A DNA stretch of 64,000 bases from Polia nebulosa (GCA_951329385.1 OX589612.1:11110437-11174436); one strand, 5' to 3'. Counted from the stretch's first letter, positions 1 through 10,213 are shown. Program-made: numbers and translations. Notes: generated by a model from the letters alone, not told the origin.

Positions 1-499
1 AAGCAGAAGGTAGTTTTTTACTTATAAATTAAAGAAAAACCTATTAGAATTATGGTTGGAAAAAAAAAACTTGAAAAAAAAACACGTTTTTTTTTGGTTT
101 TTTTTTTCAGCCAAATTTAGCTGTAAGAGTTAAGCAGTTCTATTTCATTAAATTACTCAAGATTTAATCAAATGAATTAATCTTTCATAATAATTACATC
201 ATTATAAAAACGTTTCCACTAAAAATAAATTGAAATCTAGACCAAAAAATCTGTTGGCCCATAATTTTGTCCGACACTATAAACAAGTTAGGTTTAGCAA
301 CGCATTCGCAATGTCAAAGCAGACGTGCAGAGTAACCCGACCATAGGCAAGGCCTTTAAGAATTTATCCCTTCACTTAGAAAGGACTTTAATATACGAGT
401 GTCTGTTGCAAAACCATTTTGTGTATCGTGTTTGGTCCTTATGATTTTATGTTTAGTTCCTGCGTAGTTGGTATTTTAGGTACCTGCAACTTATTACTT
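1..499. other. AT-rich, no gene recognised
   Basis: No coding signal or recognised repeat. Around 60-110 there is an A-tract followed by a T-tract separated by a short CACG centre, which could fold back on itself. Otherwise only AT-rich single-copy-looking sequence is visible. Confidence 0.5.
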
Positions 500-676
500 A
501 CTAGCACTTCGTCCGCGACTTCGTCCGCGTCGATTTAAAAAATAACGACTATTTCAAGAATAACGTGGCATTCTATTGGTAAAAGAATTATCAAAATCGG
601 TTCAGCAGATACAGAGATCACCCCTTACAACCTCATTAACTCACAAACTTTACCTCTTTATAATATTAAGTATAGA
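500..676 (+). mobile_element. H repeat (non-autonomous, Helitron-like?) copy 1
   Basis: Starts ctagcacttcgtccgcg and runs to a TATAATATTAAGTATAGA end. The same body recurs at 23.93 and 49.67 kb. H repeats are non-coding. Assignment to Helitrons is inference from the CTAG-type edges and general moth-genome knowledge; no replicase is present. Confidence 0.6.
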
Positions 677-832
677 CTAGCTTCTGTCAGCAGCTTCGCC
701 CGCGTGGAATTACCCCCATTGTAAATTAAAACCTATGTGCTATTCTGGACTATAATCCATCCCTGTGCCAAATTTAATCCAGATCAGTTCAGCCATTTTG
801 GCGTGATTGACTAGCAAACATGCATCCATCCA
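677..832 (+). mobile_element. H repeat copy 2, head-to-tail with copy 1
   Basis: Begins ctagcttctgtcagcag next to the end of the preceding copy and holds the cgcccgcgtgg core, then the 'gtgctattctggactata' module also seen on the opposite strand at 8.4 and 31.98 kb. The two adjacent copies belong to different H subtypes. Confidence 0.55.
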
Positions 833-1079
833 TAATCTATCTCAACTTTCGCATTTAGGGTGTGAAGGTAAGTTCCATACTATGGAAATAAAATTCAAGG
901 ATCGAATAAGACTTTTTCTACTAACTGCTAAACAAGTAGACATAGAGGAGATCCCTCAGGCCCTGCGCGCGTCAAATGTCAACATCTGTCAAGCCTCGTT
1001 GACAGTAGGCCATCGTGTAACTACAGCCCACATGTGTGCCGCTAGACACTGAAATGATAAAGTAAATTTTATTAATACC

Positions 1080-1165
1080 TTTTTTTGACGTTATGAATCC
1101 ATCAGATGACTTTGCCCGCTCTCAGTGGAGCGGTAGGGCGTGTCTGACTCTAACTCGAACATTAA
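1080..1165 (-). mobile_element. R1-like LINE 3' end, fragment
   Basis: On the + strand a T-run is followed by a decayed atgactttgcccgctctcag segment, matching in order the poly-A-proximal 3' UTR of the R1-like family (best copy at 38.86 kb). Only the last ~85 bp remain. Confidence 0.65.
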
Positions 1166-1262
1166 AAAGGCTTATTAATGTGTTTATGCTATACACCCTT
1201 TCGAAAGTCTTTCTTTGTATGACTCCAATAGTTCAAATAACTAGTGATGTCAGGACAGGACA

Positions 1263-1446
1263 ATCATCATCATCATCATTTCAGACTCTAGAACTTTTTG
1301 GCCCCATCAACCATCTGTTCTGCGAGAAATGTGCCCTGCCTACTGCCACTTCAGTTTGGCGATTTTTCGGTCTATGTCAGTAACCTAAGTTCTCTTGCGG
1401 ATGTCATCATTCCTGATTCGATGACGCAAGGAAACTCCGAGCAGGA
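1263..1446 (-). pseudogene. W LINE 3' fragment (RTE-like C-terminus)
   Basis: Starts with (ATC)n, the reverse of the usual TGA-rich LINE tail. The minus strand reads a broken peptide of the type K-L-K-W-Q-x-A-G-H-I-S-R-R-T-D-G-R-W-G, the usual C-terminal stretch of this LINE family. The final part of the ORF is deleted, so the tail lies next to the GRWG region. Non-functional. The same family occurs at 22.1, 26.3, 42.6, 45.2 and 49.2 kb. Confidence 0.7.
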
Positions 1447-1449
1447 CAG

Positions 1450-2097
1450 AACAATAACTAGGCCTAATCAAGGTAACGTAACATAGAAAAAATGTAATCA
1501 AATTAAAAACCACCATCATTCTGTCAGCACATCAATAATCCGCCATTTTATGAATTCACCTCGTGCGCAAAATGGCCGCCCGTATTTGTGGCCAGTATCG
1601 TTCGCCTTAATGTCCACAATAAATGTCAAATTGCAATCGTTACTTCTAAAAATTATGGTGTACATTTGTCCTCCTACGTGTTTGGACCAGTAATTAGAGG
1701 TTTTCGGGTACTATAATATTTTTTCGTTCCGTTTTCCGGTGCAATGTAATTACTATGGCTTATACTGTATTGTGGTCCCAATTTTGTTGAAATGCAGTGT
1801 AAAAAATTCGGTGTTAAAGTTTTGTCTTTTTGGTTAAGTGATGTGGCTTGGGATAATTGGATGTATGAAAATAAGCTCCGTTTATAAGTTAATCAGGCAG
1901 TAGTCGGTGGATTCGTTTTGCTTGTTAACTCCTGTGACGTTCATTAATGATCTCCACGAAGCGACTTTCATTCATTTGGTGTGCTTACTGGTTTTTGGGT
2001 TGATGAATTTCCAGTTTGAATGTACTTCTACTTACATGCATAAACTCACGCGCTCATATATGATTAGGCAGGTACATGTCATTTTCTACAGCAATGT
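1450..2097. other. No gene recognised
   Basis: AT-rich sequence without repeat families shared elsewhere in the window. A small ORF at 1907-2239 runs into an H repeat and shows no protein-like composition. Confidence 0.45.
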
Positions 2098-2275
2098 CGT
2101 CACTACATATTATAAAAAAAGTTTCCCGCCGCGTCTGTCTGTGTGCCTGTTCGCGATAAACCCAAAAATTACAGAACGAATTTTCATGCGGTTTTCACCA
2201 ATAGACAGAGTGATTTATGAGGAAGGTTTAGGTATATAATTTGTATCCATGCGAAACTGGATCGGCTTTGCTAGT
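2098..2275 (-). mobile_element. H repeat, minus orientation
   Basis: Carries the cgccgcgtctgtctgtgtg...ttcgcgataaac module and ends in gatcggctttgctagtgg. Closely related copies in the same orientation lie at 24.28 and 49.52 kb. Confidence 0.6.
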
Positions 2276-2279
2276 GGTG

Positions 2280-2703
2280 AAATTATAAGGTAGTCAGCCA
2301 TCATTTTATATTCAGCAATAACTCCTCAGCAGAGCGATTGAGATGCTGTTTAAGTGAAAAAAAACGGCCAAAAAGGTGTATTAAAATTTTACCTAACAAA
2401 CCTGAGAACTTATCGAAATGTTGTTCAATAAACTCTATATCTGTCTCCATAATATTAGCCAGTCTTTTCGATAGGAGTCGAGCACGTCCCGGCGAGGTCG
2501 AGGCATAGAGTTAGAATCTATATCTGTCATACGTGCTGGATTCATGACAGAATTTTTTTAAATACATGGGAGTTTTAGTATAATAAATTCAAATTACAAA
2601 GCATTTATTTCAAATAAACCAGACCTTATATCAGAAAATAATGTTTAAAATAAGCCAGAGGCAGCTAGTGATGACCAGTCACAACTGACGGCACCCGTTC
2701 AAT
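2280..2703. other. No gene recognised
   Basis: Roughly 420 bp with no coding signal and no match to other parts of the window. Confidence 0.4.
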
Positions 2704-3021
2704 AATAGGGAATATGCATGAAAAAAACATTTGTTATCATACCGGTTTATCGATGAATAGGTATACTAAAATAGAGTACGAACAGTGAAAGCAGAATCAA
2801 AATTGATCGAAAATTAAACGGGATATAACAATTTCTTTCTCGAAAACGCTGTTTTCTATGGCAGTTGTATGGGAGTCAATGAACACGTCGGACTTCTCTT
2901 TTTAATTATCAACTTTAAAGCTGTATAACTTCGTCGCTAATGATGATATTTTCAAAATTCCTTCATATTTGTTCACAGTCTTCAATTGAACAAATAAAAA
3001 ATATCATGCATATTCCCTATT
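2704..3021. mobile_element. MITE-like element with 18-bp terminal inverted repeats
   Basis: The left end AATAGGGAATATGCATGA (2704-2721) is repeated exactly, inverted, at 3004-3021. The 318-bp interior is AT-rich with no long ORF, as expected of a non-autonomous DNA transposon. I could not define a TSD, so the superfamily is open. Only one copy is in the window. Confidence 0.7.
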
Positions 3022-4960
3022 GTAGTGTGTCTATAATGGTCACCCATCCCACATATCACCACAGGATACATGATATAGGTATCTATAAAAAACAGTCCAT
3101 GAACTAATAGACATTAAATCGACCATCCTCTCCATTTGTTCTACAAGCATAAATCAATACGTCAATAGAAAAGTAATGAGGATACAACTAAGATAATAAT
3201 TTATGACAAGCTACATGTCAAACCATACATTTCCATTATAAACCGACCTCGGATTTTATAAAGCTTATCGTGAAATAAAAGGTCAGATCATACTGGATGT
3301 GTGTTGCTTGTGTTTGCTTGCTAATGCAAAACTTTTAGCACGAGACTTAATGTATACTAGTCCATATTCATTAATTTAATATGACATACTCGTAATGTCT
3401 ACATCAGCTCTATTAGAAAATGAGGAGGGAACAGTAGCCTTATGTACATAACATTAAAGTGTAGTTTTAATTGCTGCTCAATTGTTATTAAGACCTTTTT
3501 TGGTAATTGTGGTATCAAAAATAAATTCTGCTTAAATGTCACTATAATTGACGTTTCGGCTAAAATAAAAATGCATTAGTTAATAGTTTGTTTTGTTTTA
3601 TTTCGTTTAACCAAACGTACTGTACACGTTGTATACTTAATTAGATTAATAAATGCAGAAAAATATAAAACATACGATGGTATAAATCGATATTAATAAA
3701 TCTAAAATAAGTATGTCAAGCTAAAATTTTAAGTGTTGTTATTGAGTTCCGCACAGATTCATTAACCTGACATACGTTGTCTTACCCATAATTCGAGTTC
3801 ATACCAAATACCACAGAAAAGGGACTTCTCGAATTTCTCTCGGGCAAATTTTTCGGTTCTTTTTTCCCTAAGATCCTTGGAAGAGACTCTGACTATTCAA
3901 ACGTTCACAAACATACTCAACGTGGTCCAGCCATTTTCAAGTGATGACTTACCAACAGAACAGCATTTAATTTTTATATAGTGATAATTAAACTAAATTG
4001 AAATATATTATAGAACCATCACAATTTACGAGTAGGTATTTAAAATTCAAGTCATGGTTAAAATATTTTTCCTTTAAAAACGTTGCAGGAAATTCTTAAC
4101 TTAAAGAAATTTCATTGTTTTACTCAAATAATTGATGTGCATCATAGCTTTAGGCCTACAAAGGACAAAAAAATTATTCAATCATCAATTCAAAACTAGG
4201 CACATTCAGTCAACATTAAACTCTGTGGTATATGTTTCATTGTTCTCAGTATCAAAGTTGTTTCATTAATGAAATAATCATCAAGAATACTAAAGCGAAT
4301 TGAAATTAGCAGATAACTATGATGATTAATTTTCAAAATACCTAGAAGTCATTAGCAGTAATTTCGGTTAAAATTAATAAACACTGCACCAATTGCTAGG
4401 GAACCCTAAGTATTATAACGCTAGCTCATCCGGTGCGGAGAGGCAGGAAATAATAAAACAAGCACTCTGCATACCGACACTAGATAACACTCTTATTATT
4501 AATAATTGCTTTGATTTCAACGTTCGGTGTTTCAAAATTAATAATATGTAAGGTTTGGGATGATTGCTTCAGTTATGAGTAGTTGTATGACTCGTTTTTA
4601 AAAACTGTTTACCCAACTTGACCAGGGTTTTTAAGTTTTTATTTTTATCTAAAACTTAATTTTCCCGTAGCTTCTTTCTTCTCTTTTTTGAATAAAACTG
4701 AATATTTTCAAAAAAACTGCATCAGACTGCTTGAAATAATATTATGCTTGTTTGGAACTTTTTAGTTTAATATTTGAGTGAAAAAAATTGTTCCGAATTT
4801 AGCCCAGAGGCTGCTTTTGTACCCAGTTGATGACAATGAGGTAACGAGCCTATTAAATCGGGACTCGAACTTAACTGCAAAAAGGTGGGAGTGTGGGTGT
4901 ACCAAAGCACCTTCGGGAAATATTTCAGCGTGTTATTTTAATAAATATAATTTTGGGCGT
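3022..4960. other. About 1.9 kb without recognisable gene or repeat
   Basis: AT-rich, no long ORF, and no family shared with the rest of the window. A segment near 4770-4960 shares the 'accttcgggaaatat' string with 40.6 kb, so part of it may be an old repeat. Confidence 0.45.
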
Positions 4961-4976
4961 ATTATGTAGATATAAA
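4961..4976. repeat. Target-site duplication of S5 copy at 4.98 kb (left)
   Basis: attatgtagatataaa here is repeated exactly at 5342-5357. This 16-bp direct repeat brackets the SINE and shows retroposition. Confidence 0.9.
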
Positions 4977-5341
4977 GGAGGAGGAGCTCGTGGCTACAGT
5001 AATAACAGCCGCACGGGTCGATCCATCAGGTTAAGCTACGCTTGCCGGGGTTGGTCCATGGATGGGTGACCATCTTCACATATCGAGACTCCTCCGTGCC
5101 TCGGAAAGCACGTTAAGCCGTTGGTCCCGGCTGTCAATCGTGGATCTTTCAAAGTCGTTACGGGTCGTCAGAAGCCCGAAAGTCTGACATCCAGTCTTAC
5201 CAAGGGGTATCGTATTACCCAGTTACTGGGTTGTGGAGGTCAGATAGGCAATCGCTTCATGTAAAATATTGGTTTTCAGCTGCATCCGGTTAGACTGGAA
5301 GCCGACCCCAAGATAGTTGGGAAAAGGCTAGGCAGATGATA
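4977..5341 (+). mobile_element. S5: 5S rRNA-derived SINE, full-length copy
   Basis: A 365-bp element flanked by an exact 16-bp TSD. Its head (about 5030-5070) contains ggttaagctacgcttgcc and then gatgggtgacc, with the order and spacing of the internal control region (A box to C box) of 5S rRNA, the type-1 Pol III promoter. The body has cctcggaaagcacgttaagc and ggggtatcgtattacccag. The 3' end, gaccccaagatagttggg followed by gatgat, resembles the RTE-a LINE tail at 22.97 kb. The family fits the SINE3 (5S-derived) class by structure. It encodes no protein; small ORFs across copies are accidental. Whether this family is already catalogued I cannot tell. Confidence 0.88.
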
Positions 5342-5357
5342 ATTATGTAGATATAAA
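5342..5357. repeat. Target-site duplication of S5 copy at 4.98 kb (right)
   Basis: Exact partner of 4961-4976. Confidence 0.9.
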
Positions 5358-5367
5358 ATATTACTAT

Positions 5368-5500
5368 ATCTAGTATCCCACTGCTGGGAAAACACCTCCC
5401 TCCATTCCTTCTATTGTTCTCTGTTCTGTGTTACCTCTTTCCAATTTTCAAGGAAGACATCTAAGCCAACCCGCCATTTTCTTAGTAGTCTGCCGCGGCC
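5368..5500 (-). mobile_element. RTE-like LINE 3' end, decayed
   Basis: The + strand reads tagtatcccactgctggg, the reverse of the common moth LINE terminal sequence (…CCAGCAGTGGG), followed by text resembling an antisense C-terminus ending in cgccattttcttagtag. No intact frame. Confidence 0.5.
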
Positions 5501-5813
5501 GATATACGAGTAAAATATTTATACTATGTATAAATAAATTATTTTCATTGGCACAGATTAATCGATTTTCGACGTTGTAAAACAAGTTAGTCCCGACTAA
5601 CATAAAAAAAAAAACTTTTTCAGGCTAGGTTTGTGAAAATACAGTTTCGCGTAACATAGTTTTAGATTTGGAATTAGATCAGTGGCCCAGTTTGGAGTTT
5701 ATTTATGTGCCTAACAGCCTGGGATCAAACTATGAAAGTTTTTATAAATAGAAATGTTGAAATTGTTGTAGATACTGTTGAGTTTTTTTTAAAGCTCTCG
5801 GTGAATGAAAATC

Positions 5814-6104
5814 TGAGGAGCTAGTGGCTAAAGTAATAACAGCCGCACGGATCGATCCAACAGGTTAAGCTACGCTTGCCGGGGTTGGTCCATAGATGGG
5901 CGACTATCTTTACATACCAAGACTCCTCCGCGCCTTGGAAAGCATGTCAAGCCGTTGGTCTCGGCTGTCGTTACGGGTCGTCAGAAACCCGAAAATCTGA
6001 CATCCAGTATTACCTAGGGGTATCGTATTACCCAGTTACTGGGTTGTGGAGTTCAGATAGGCAGTCGCTTCAGGTAAAATACTGGTATTCAGCTGCATCC
6101 GGTT
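5814..6104 (+). mobile_element. S5 SINE, 3'-truncated copy with internal deletion
   Basis: Starts gaggagctagtggctaaag and keeps the 5S-like head. It lacks about 20 bp in the body (the caatcgtggatctttgac block of other copies) and stops after gcatccggtt, without the LINE-like tail. A copy without its tail is probably a dead deletion product. Confidence 0.85.
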
Positions 6105-6403
6105 CTAAAAGTTGTATTTATTAGCGTTTATCTGAGATTGGTTACCACCAACTGCAATAGACTGCTTGAAAATTTACTTTGCAACTTTTTAGTCGTTTTT
6201 TGTGGTCGGGTTTTTGACTCAAGTAAATCTCAAAATCCCTATCTCTAACTTTATATAAATATATTTATTTTTAATATATTTAGGTATTATATATTAAATA
6301 TACATGTATGTTTATTTTAACTATATACATAGCATAGACTTTCGTAACCATTTTCATCTTAGTAATATTTAATCAGTTTATGCATCTGCCATGTTATCTC
6401 TCC

Positions 6404-6484
6404 ACCACCCTTGGTTGATTGGTAGAGAATGCCTAAGGCATTAAGTCCGCCTTTGTACATTATTATTTATTTATTTATTTGTAT
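6404..6484 (+). mobile_element. LINE 3' UTR fragment with (TTTA)n tail
   Basis: Reads gcctaaggcattaagtccgc followed by a TTTATTTATTTA tail, the 3' end of a common moth LINE as I remember it. No coding part remains. Flanking DNA to 6560 is low-complexity ATA/TTTA repeat. Confidence 0.55.
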
Positions 6485-7009
6485 AACAAATAAATAAATA
6501 AATATATAAATAAATATATATACATTACACAATACACAATACACACACAATACATAATATATATATTTATATTATGTGTCGCATGAAGTTTTATTAAATA
6601 AATAAATGCTTAATTTTAATAAATCTTTCCATCTATTCAGGCTATAGGGCGGGCCAAAAAAATACATGCATACATACATACACATACATACACATTCTTG
6701 AAACTCTCTAGGCATAGTCGGGAGCGGGCCGTGAGAAAAGCTAATAATTAATTTATAGTAACTCTGTCTACCTACCTTAGCTTCTACTTCTTGAAAGGTT
6801 CTTTTAAACATGCAGTTTTCTTTTCAAATCAAAATCATTGGTTGATCTGCAAATAACGAAAACTATGAGATTATTTACTCAATACACAAAAAATGCGCTT
6901 GCAGCACGCTATACGTGGTAAAAGTGAAACTTCATAGTTCTATTTAGAGGGATTTAGCGAGAAAGCAGGAAAGAGTCATGTATTTTTTCTTTCTCATGTA
7001 TCGAAATGT
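6485..7009. other. Low-complexity and unrecognised DNA
   Basis: Contains AAATA, CACAATA and (CATA)n simple repeats (6485-6570 and about 6662-6700). No gene seen. Confidence 0.5.
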
Positions 7010-7204
7010 GCCTAAACGTGACGCATCCTTGAAGTTTTACTCTCAATACTCGCCAGTTCGAAAACCAGCCAAGTGCATATCGGACTTCGCACCAAATGTA
7101 TTTTTGACTATTTTTATGGCTTTAAGTCAGGTATGGCCGTGTGACAGACAACGGACATACAGACAGACGTACAGACCCCAAAAAAAAAAAGCGCTGAGCA
7201 CGCC
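7010..7204 (+). mobile_element. G repeat, left part, host of R1-like insertions
   Basis: Contains the gacagacaacggacatacag segment of the G family, whose full form continues to gggtacggaaccct. Here the continuation is displaced: further G-like pieces are seen at 7937-7996 and 8248-8278, after three R1-like insertions. G is non-coding and class unknown. Confidence 0.55.
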
Positions 7205-7214
7205 ATCATTGTGG

Positions 7215-7388
7215 CTTTTTTTTTTTTTTTTGTGGGGTGGGAAATCATCCTATGACTTCTCCCGCTCTGGGCGGAGCGGGAGGGCGTGTCAGACTCTTAC
7301 TGACTAAAACCCACCCCTGTTCCTTCCTGCCTTTGAGTGCCCAGGGGCGAGGTAACTCTGTTTCGAATTTATCCTCAACCCTCAACCA
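7215..7388 (-). mobile_element. R1-like LINE 3' UTR, inverted member of head-to-head pair
   Basis: The poly-T (poly-A of the minus strand) begins after cattgtggc, followed by gggaaatcatcctatgact and the usual 3' UTR. The copy ends just before another cattgtggc at about 7389-7397, a probable 9-bp TSD. It abuts a plus-strand R1-like C-terminus. Confidence 0.75.
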
Positions 7389-7397
7389 TTGTGGCAG

Positions 7398-7936
7398 GAG
7401 AATCGTCACGGCGTCCTCACCTTCCGCCTAACGCAGGTCCTCACCGGACACGGATGTTTCTGGAGGTTCCTGTGTAGGATATTGCGGCGGGAAAAGCCCG
7501 GGTGTCCCCACTGTGGGGATCGCCCAGAGGACAACGTGTAGCATACGGTGGAGATCTGCCTCGGTTGGGGCGGAGTCCCGCCGTGTCCTCGTGGAGGCGA
7601 TCGGCGGCAGCGACTTCTCGTGCCCGGCCCTACTCCAGACCATGGTACGGAGCGAGAGGGAATGGAAAGCAGTCTCCTCCTTCTGCGAAGCAGTAATGCT
7701 CGCGAAGGAGGAGGCTGAACGGGTGAGGGAGGCTCAACAACGGAGTCGCCCTGACGCCCTCAGCAGCAGCCGCCGCAAAAGATGCCTGAGGTTTTGGATG
7801 CGAGACGATCTACGGCCACCGTAGACCCGGGCCTGCGGACGGCGAGTAATGGGTAGCTCGCCGTCAGAGTCTGATACCCCCTCCCACCCAGAGCGGGAGA
7901 TGTCATTGGATGATTTCCCACCCCAACAAAAAAAAA
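7398..7936 (+). pseudogene. R1-like LINE ORF2 C-terminus plus 3' UTR, broken
   Basis: The plus frame reads FRLTQVLTGHGCFW then a CCHC-type finger, CPHCGDRPEDNV-stop-HTVEIC, where the stop replaces a coding codon. The remainder (homologous to the RVLVDAIGGSD and SEREW region of the 39 kb copy) is in other frames, so at least one frameshift is also present. The copy ends in the family 3' UTR and a poly-A run at 7926-7936. The C-terminal finger is characteristic of R1-clade ORF2 proteins. This is a dead 5'-truncated copy. Its orientation is opposite to its immediate left neighbour. Confidence 0.8.
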
Positions 7937-7996
7937 ACAGACTTACAGACGGATATGTGAGTGACAGCAATAGAAAAATGGAGCCCCTGTTTGGAC
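7937..7996 (+). mobile_element. G repeat, middle part
   Basis: cagacttacagacggatatg through cccctgtttggac continues the G repeat interrupted to the left. Its last bases gtttggac (7989-7996) are duplicated at 8240-8247. Confidence 0.55.
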
Positions 7997-8239
7997 TCTT
8001 TTTTTTTTTTTTTTTTTGGGGGCGTGGTGGGAAATCATCCTATGACTTATTCCGCTCTAGGGTGGAGCGGAAGGGCGTGTCAGACTCTTACTGACTAAAA
8101 CCCACCCCTGTTCCTCCCTGCCTTGAGTGCCCGGGGGCGAGGTAACTCTTTAGAATTTATCCGCCACCCCCGGGCAGGCATCGGCCATGACGGACCCCGT
8201 CCTTTTTGCTGACAACTCTTTGAGGCAACTCTTTGAGGG
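7997..8239 (-). mobile_element. R1-like LINE 3' end, 5'-truncated insertion in G
   Basis: A long T-run is followed by the family 3' UTR up to gctgacaactctttgaggc. It is flanked by gtttggac on both sides (8-bp TSD), and the G repeat resumes as ccctttgggtacgg. Confidence 0.78.
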
Positions 8240-8247
8240 GTTTGGAC

Positions 8248-8278
8248 CCTTTGGGTACGGAATCATAAAATGTAAAAC
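8248..8278 (+). mobile_element. G repeat, right end
   Basis: ccctttgggtacggaatc is the standard right end of the G family seen also at 54.37 and 60.96 kb. Confidence 0.55.
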
Positions 8279-8290
8279 TAATTAATCCTA

Positions 8291-8390
8291 AAGAAAGAAG
8301 AAAGAAGAAAGAAAGAAAAAGAATTTATTTGCCACAAATTAACGACATACACAACAATATGATTTTGCTAACTTAAGTCTTAACCCTTAT
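8291..8390 (-). mobile_element. Retroelement 3' end with (GAAA)n-type tail
   Basis: The simple repeat aagaaagaag… is followed by aatttatttgccacaaa; on the minus strand this is an AATAAA signal followed by a TTTC-rich tail, the same architecture as the (ATTCT)n element at 12.5 kb but a different sequence. Confidence 0.5.
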
Positions 8391-8404
8391 CGATAGTGTT
8401 AGTC

Positions 8405-8590
8405 CGACTAATATTATAAATGCAAAGGTTTGGAAGGGTGGATGGATGTTTGTTACTCAATCATGCCAGAACGGCTGAACGGCTCTGGATCAAAATCAGA
8501 GATAGATTATAATCTGGAATAGCACATAGGCTATAATTTATAATGGTACTAATTCCACGCGAGCGAAACCGCTGGCAGAAGCTGGTTTAT
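8405..8590 (-). mobile_element. H repeat
   Basis: gactaatattataaatgc, cacataggctataattta and attccacgcgagcgaaacc are shared with 31.98-32.15 kb in the same orientation. Confidence 0.65.
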
Positions 8591-8644
8591 CATCATCCAG
8601 CATTAAAATCACACTACACAAACAGGTTTGCCCAAAGAGATATC

Positions 8645-8783
8645 AGCAATACCTGTTCCCGCGGCCCTTGGCACTCAGGGAACTGAAGGAACAGGGATGG
8701 GGTTTAGTCAGTAAAAGTCTATTCCTCTCGCTCCACTCGGATCGGGAGAAGTCATTGGATGATTTCCCAACCCACAAAAATAA
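8645..8783 (+). mobile_element. R1-like LINE 3' UTR, plus orientation
   Basis: tttagtcagtaaaagtct and ggagaagtcattggatga followed by an A-rich end. This is only the last ~140 bp of the element. Confidence 0.75.
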
Positions 8784-8785
8784 AA

Positions 8786-9392
8786 GTGGGGATATGTCGC
8801 GAGGACTTATAATTTTTTTTATTTTTTTTCGGAAAGATCCCAATTTTATTGCAGTATCGGGTTGACCTTATCCTGACCCAAACATCTAACATCATTCCCA
8901 TCCTACAAACACAAAACCTTGAAAATAATTCGTAAAATAATTCGGATCTAAAATTCAGCCCAAACCATTCTTATGTCACTTCCATAAAACCTGAAAACTT
9001 CCAGACAAAAACATAATTCGACACAATGCCAAACACTTGGTAAAAGCGATCAAACTCACCCGGTTCTCGCCAGCCAATCAGTGCTCAGTGATTTTTCCAA
9101 AAGAACATTTTTGCACCAATAAAACTGAAGGACTGAATCAGGCCTTGAAGAATGAGTGCTGAAATGAAAATAAAGATCGCGTCAATTGTAACTGTGATTT
9201 TCACCGGTGACTCGCAATTAGGTGACACACGGGTGTATACGTTGGGAAACCGGAGAAAATTGCGTGTTTATTTTTTGTAGTAATCAAAATCTTGCGCAAA
9301 GTGATACTTTTTACCCGACTCCCCTAGAAGGACGGTAATGTTTTTCCAGGGTACATTTTTTTTATTTAGATATTTTCATTTAAAAAAAAAGA
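8786..9392. other. No gene recognised
   Basis: About 600 bp, AT-rich, no family shared within the window. Confidence 0.45.
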
Positions 9393-9535
9393 AACGGTCC
9401 CCACACTAGGAATTACTCCTTTATCGTGGGTGCGTTCACAAATATTTAAACTCACGTACAAAACCCACCCATACCTGGAACAACTACGAGTATCTGTCGG
9501 CCGTATAAATATTTGTTCCGTACGGAGATATACGG
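9393..9535 (-). mobile_element. tRNA-type SINE fragment (Bm1-like?)
   Basis: Shares ttcacaaatatttaaactca, the acctggaacaac block and the ggccgtataaatatttgttc module with 30.27 kb. It looks like the body of a moth tRNA-derived SINE read backwards. The promoter half is lost. Confidence 0.5.
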
Positions 9536-9553
9536 GATAATATTTATGACATT

Positions 9554-9870
9554 GACGCCGATTCTCTTAATAATAACTAAACTAAAATTAGAGAATCGCT
9601 GTCTTTTACTAAAAGGCAGTGCGAGAAAAGGACGGCTCTAACTATAAACTAAGTTAGAGATGTCAAACTACGAGTAGTTTACGCCTTGCGCATCACCGTG
9701 TTTTTAATCGACATGTTTTTACGTGTACACTTAATTTGTATGGAAATATTAGTTCAACTAAATTTAACAGCTCTAATTTACGTCCGTCTTTTTCTTATTT
9801 TATTAGAGAGAAAAAGATAGGAATACTTAGCTTAAATTAAGTTTAGTTCGTACAAAACAGAATCCGCACC
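9554..9870. mobile_element. TIR element M2, copy A (MITE-like)
   Basis: The ends gacgccgattctctt…aactaaact and, inverted, ggtgcggattctgttttg…aactaaact form imperfect terminal repeats of about 30 bp. The ~317-bp interior matches the element at 51.18-51.50 kb in reverse orientation, including ggcagtgcgagaaaagg and acgtgtacacttaatttg. No transposase ORF. Confidence 0.7.
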
Positions 9871-10148
9871 AGTATCAATATTACAATATGTAATAATATT
9901 CTTAATCTGACAGTACATTAAAATTTAATCTCTTGAACTGACATAGGTATATAGTATAACTTTTACATAAATGATTTAATTTGTTCCTTAAAAAGCCTAA
10001 TGCATGAGGTCTTTTATGTTGTTACTGTCTTTTTTCTTAATTAAAATATTTACACACCATTTTTAATGTTAGAATGTAAAGGGGCCGTCATAGATTTAAG
10101 ATCATACTTTGTAAACCTATATTCTGGTAAATAAATGAATTTGAATTT

Positions 10149-10213
10149 GAGATCGAACCCGCGACCCGCAGCGCAGTAGCCAAACGCTCAACCACTGCGC
10201 TAACCAAGCCGTC
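10149..10213 (-). mobile_element. tRNA-derived SINE head
   Basis: The minus strand reads ggcttggttagcgcagtgg…gggttcgatctc, giving recognisable A- and B-box-like segments with tRNA spacing. I see no convincing anticodon arm or acceptor pairing, so I call it a SINE remnant and not a tRNA gene. Confidence 0.5.

Noticed and set aside
5876..6124. Similar ~70-80 aa ORFs in S5 copies (also 13.69 and 35.49 kb)
   Set aside because: They arise from the same SINE; reading frame is not preserved between copies and S5 is a non-coding retroposon.
10149..10213. A tRNA gene on the minus strand
   Set aside because: A- and B-box-like sequences are present, but no convincing anticodon loop or acceptor stem. 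A SINE head fits better.
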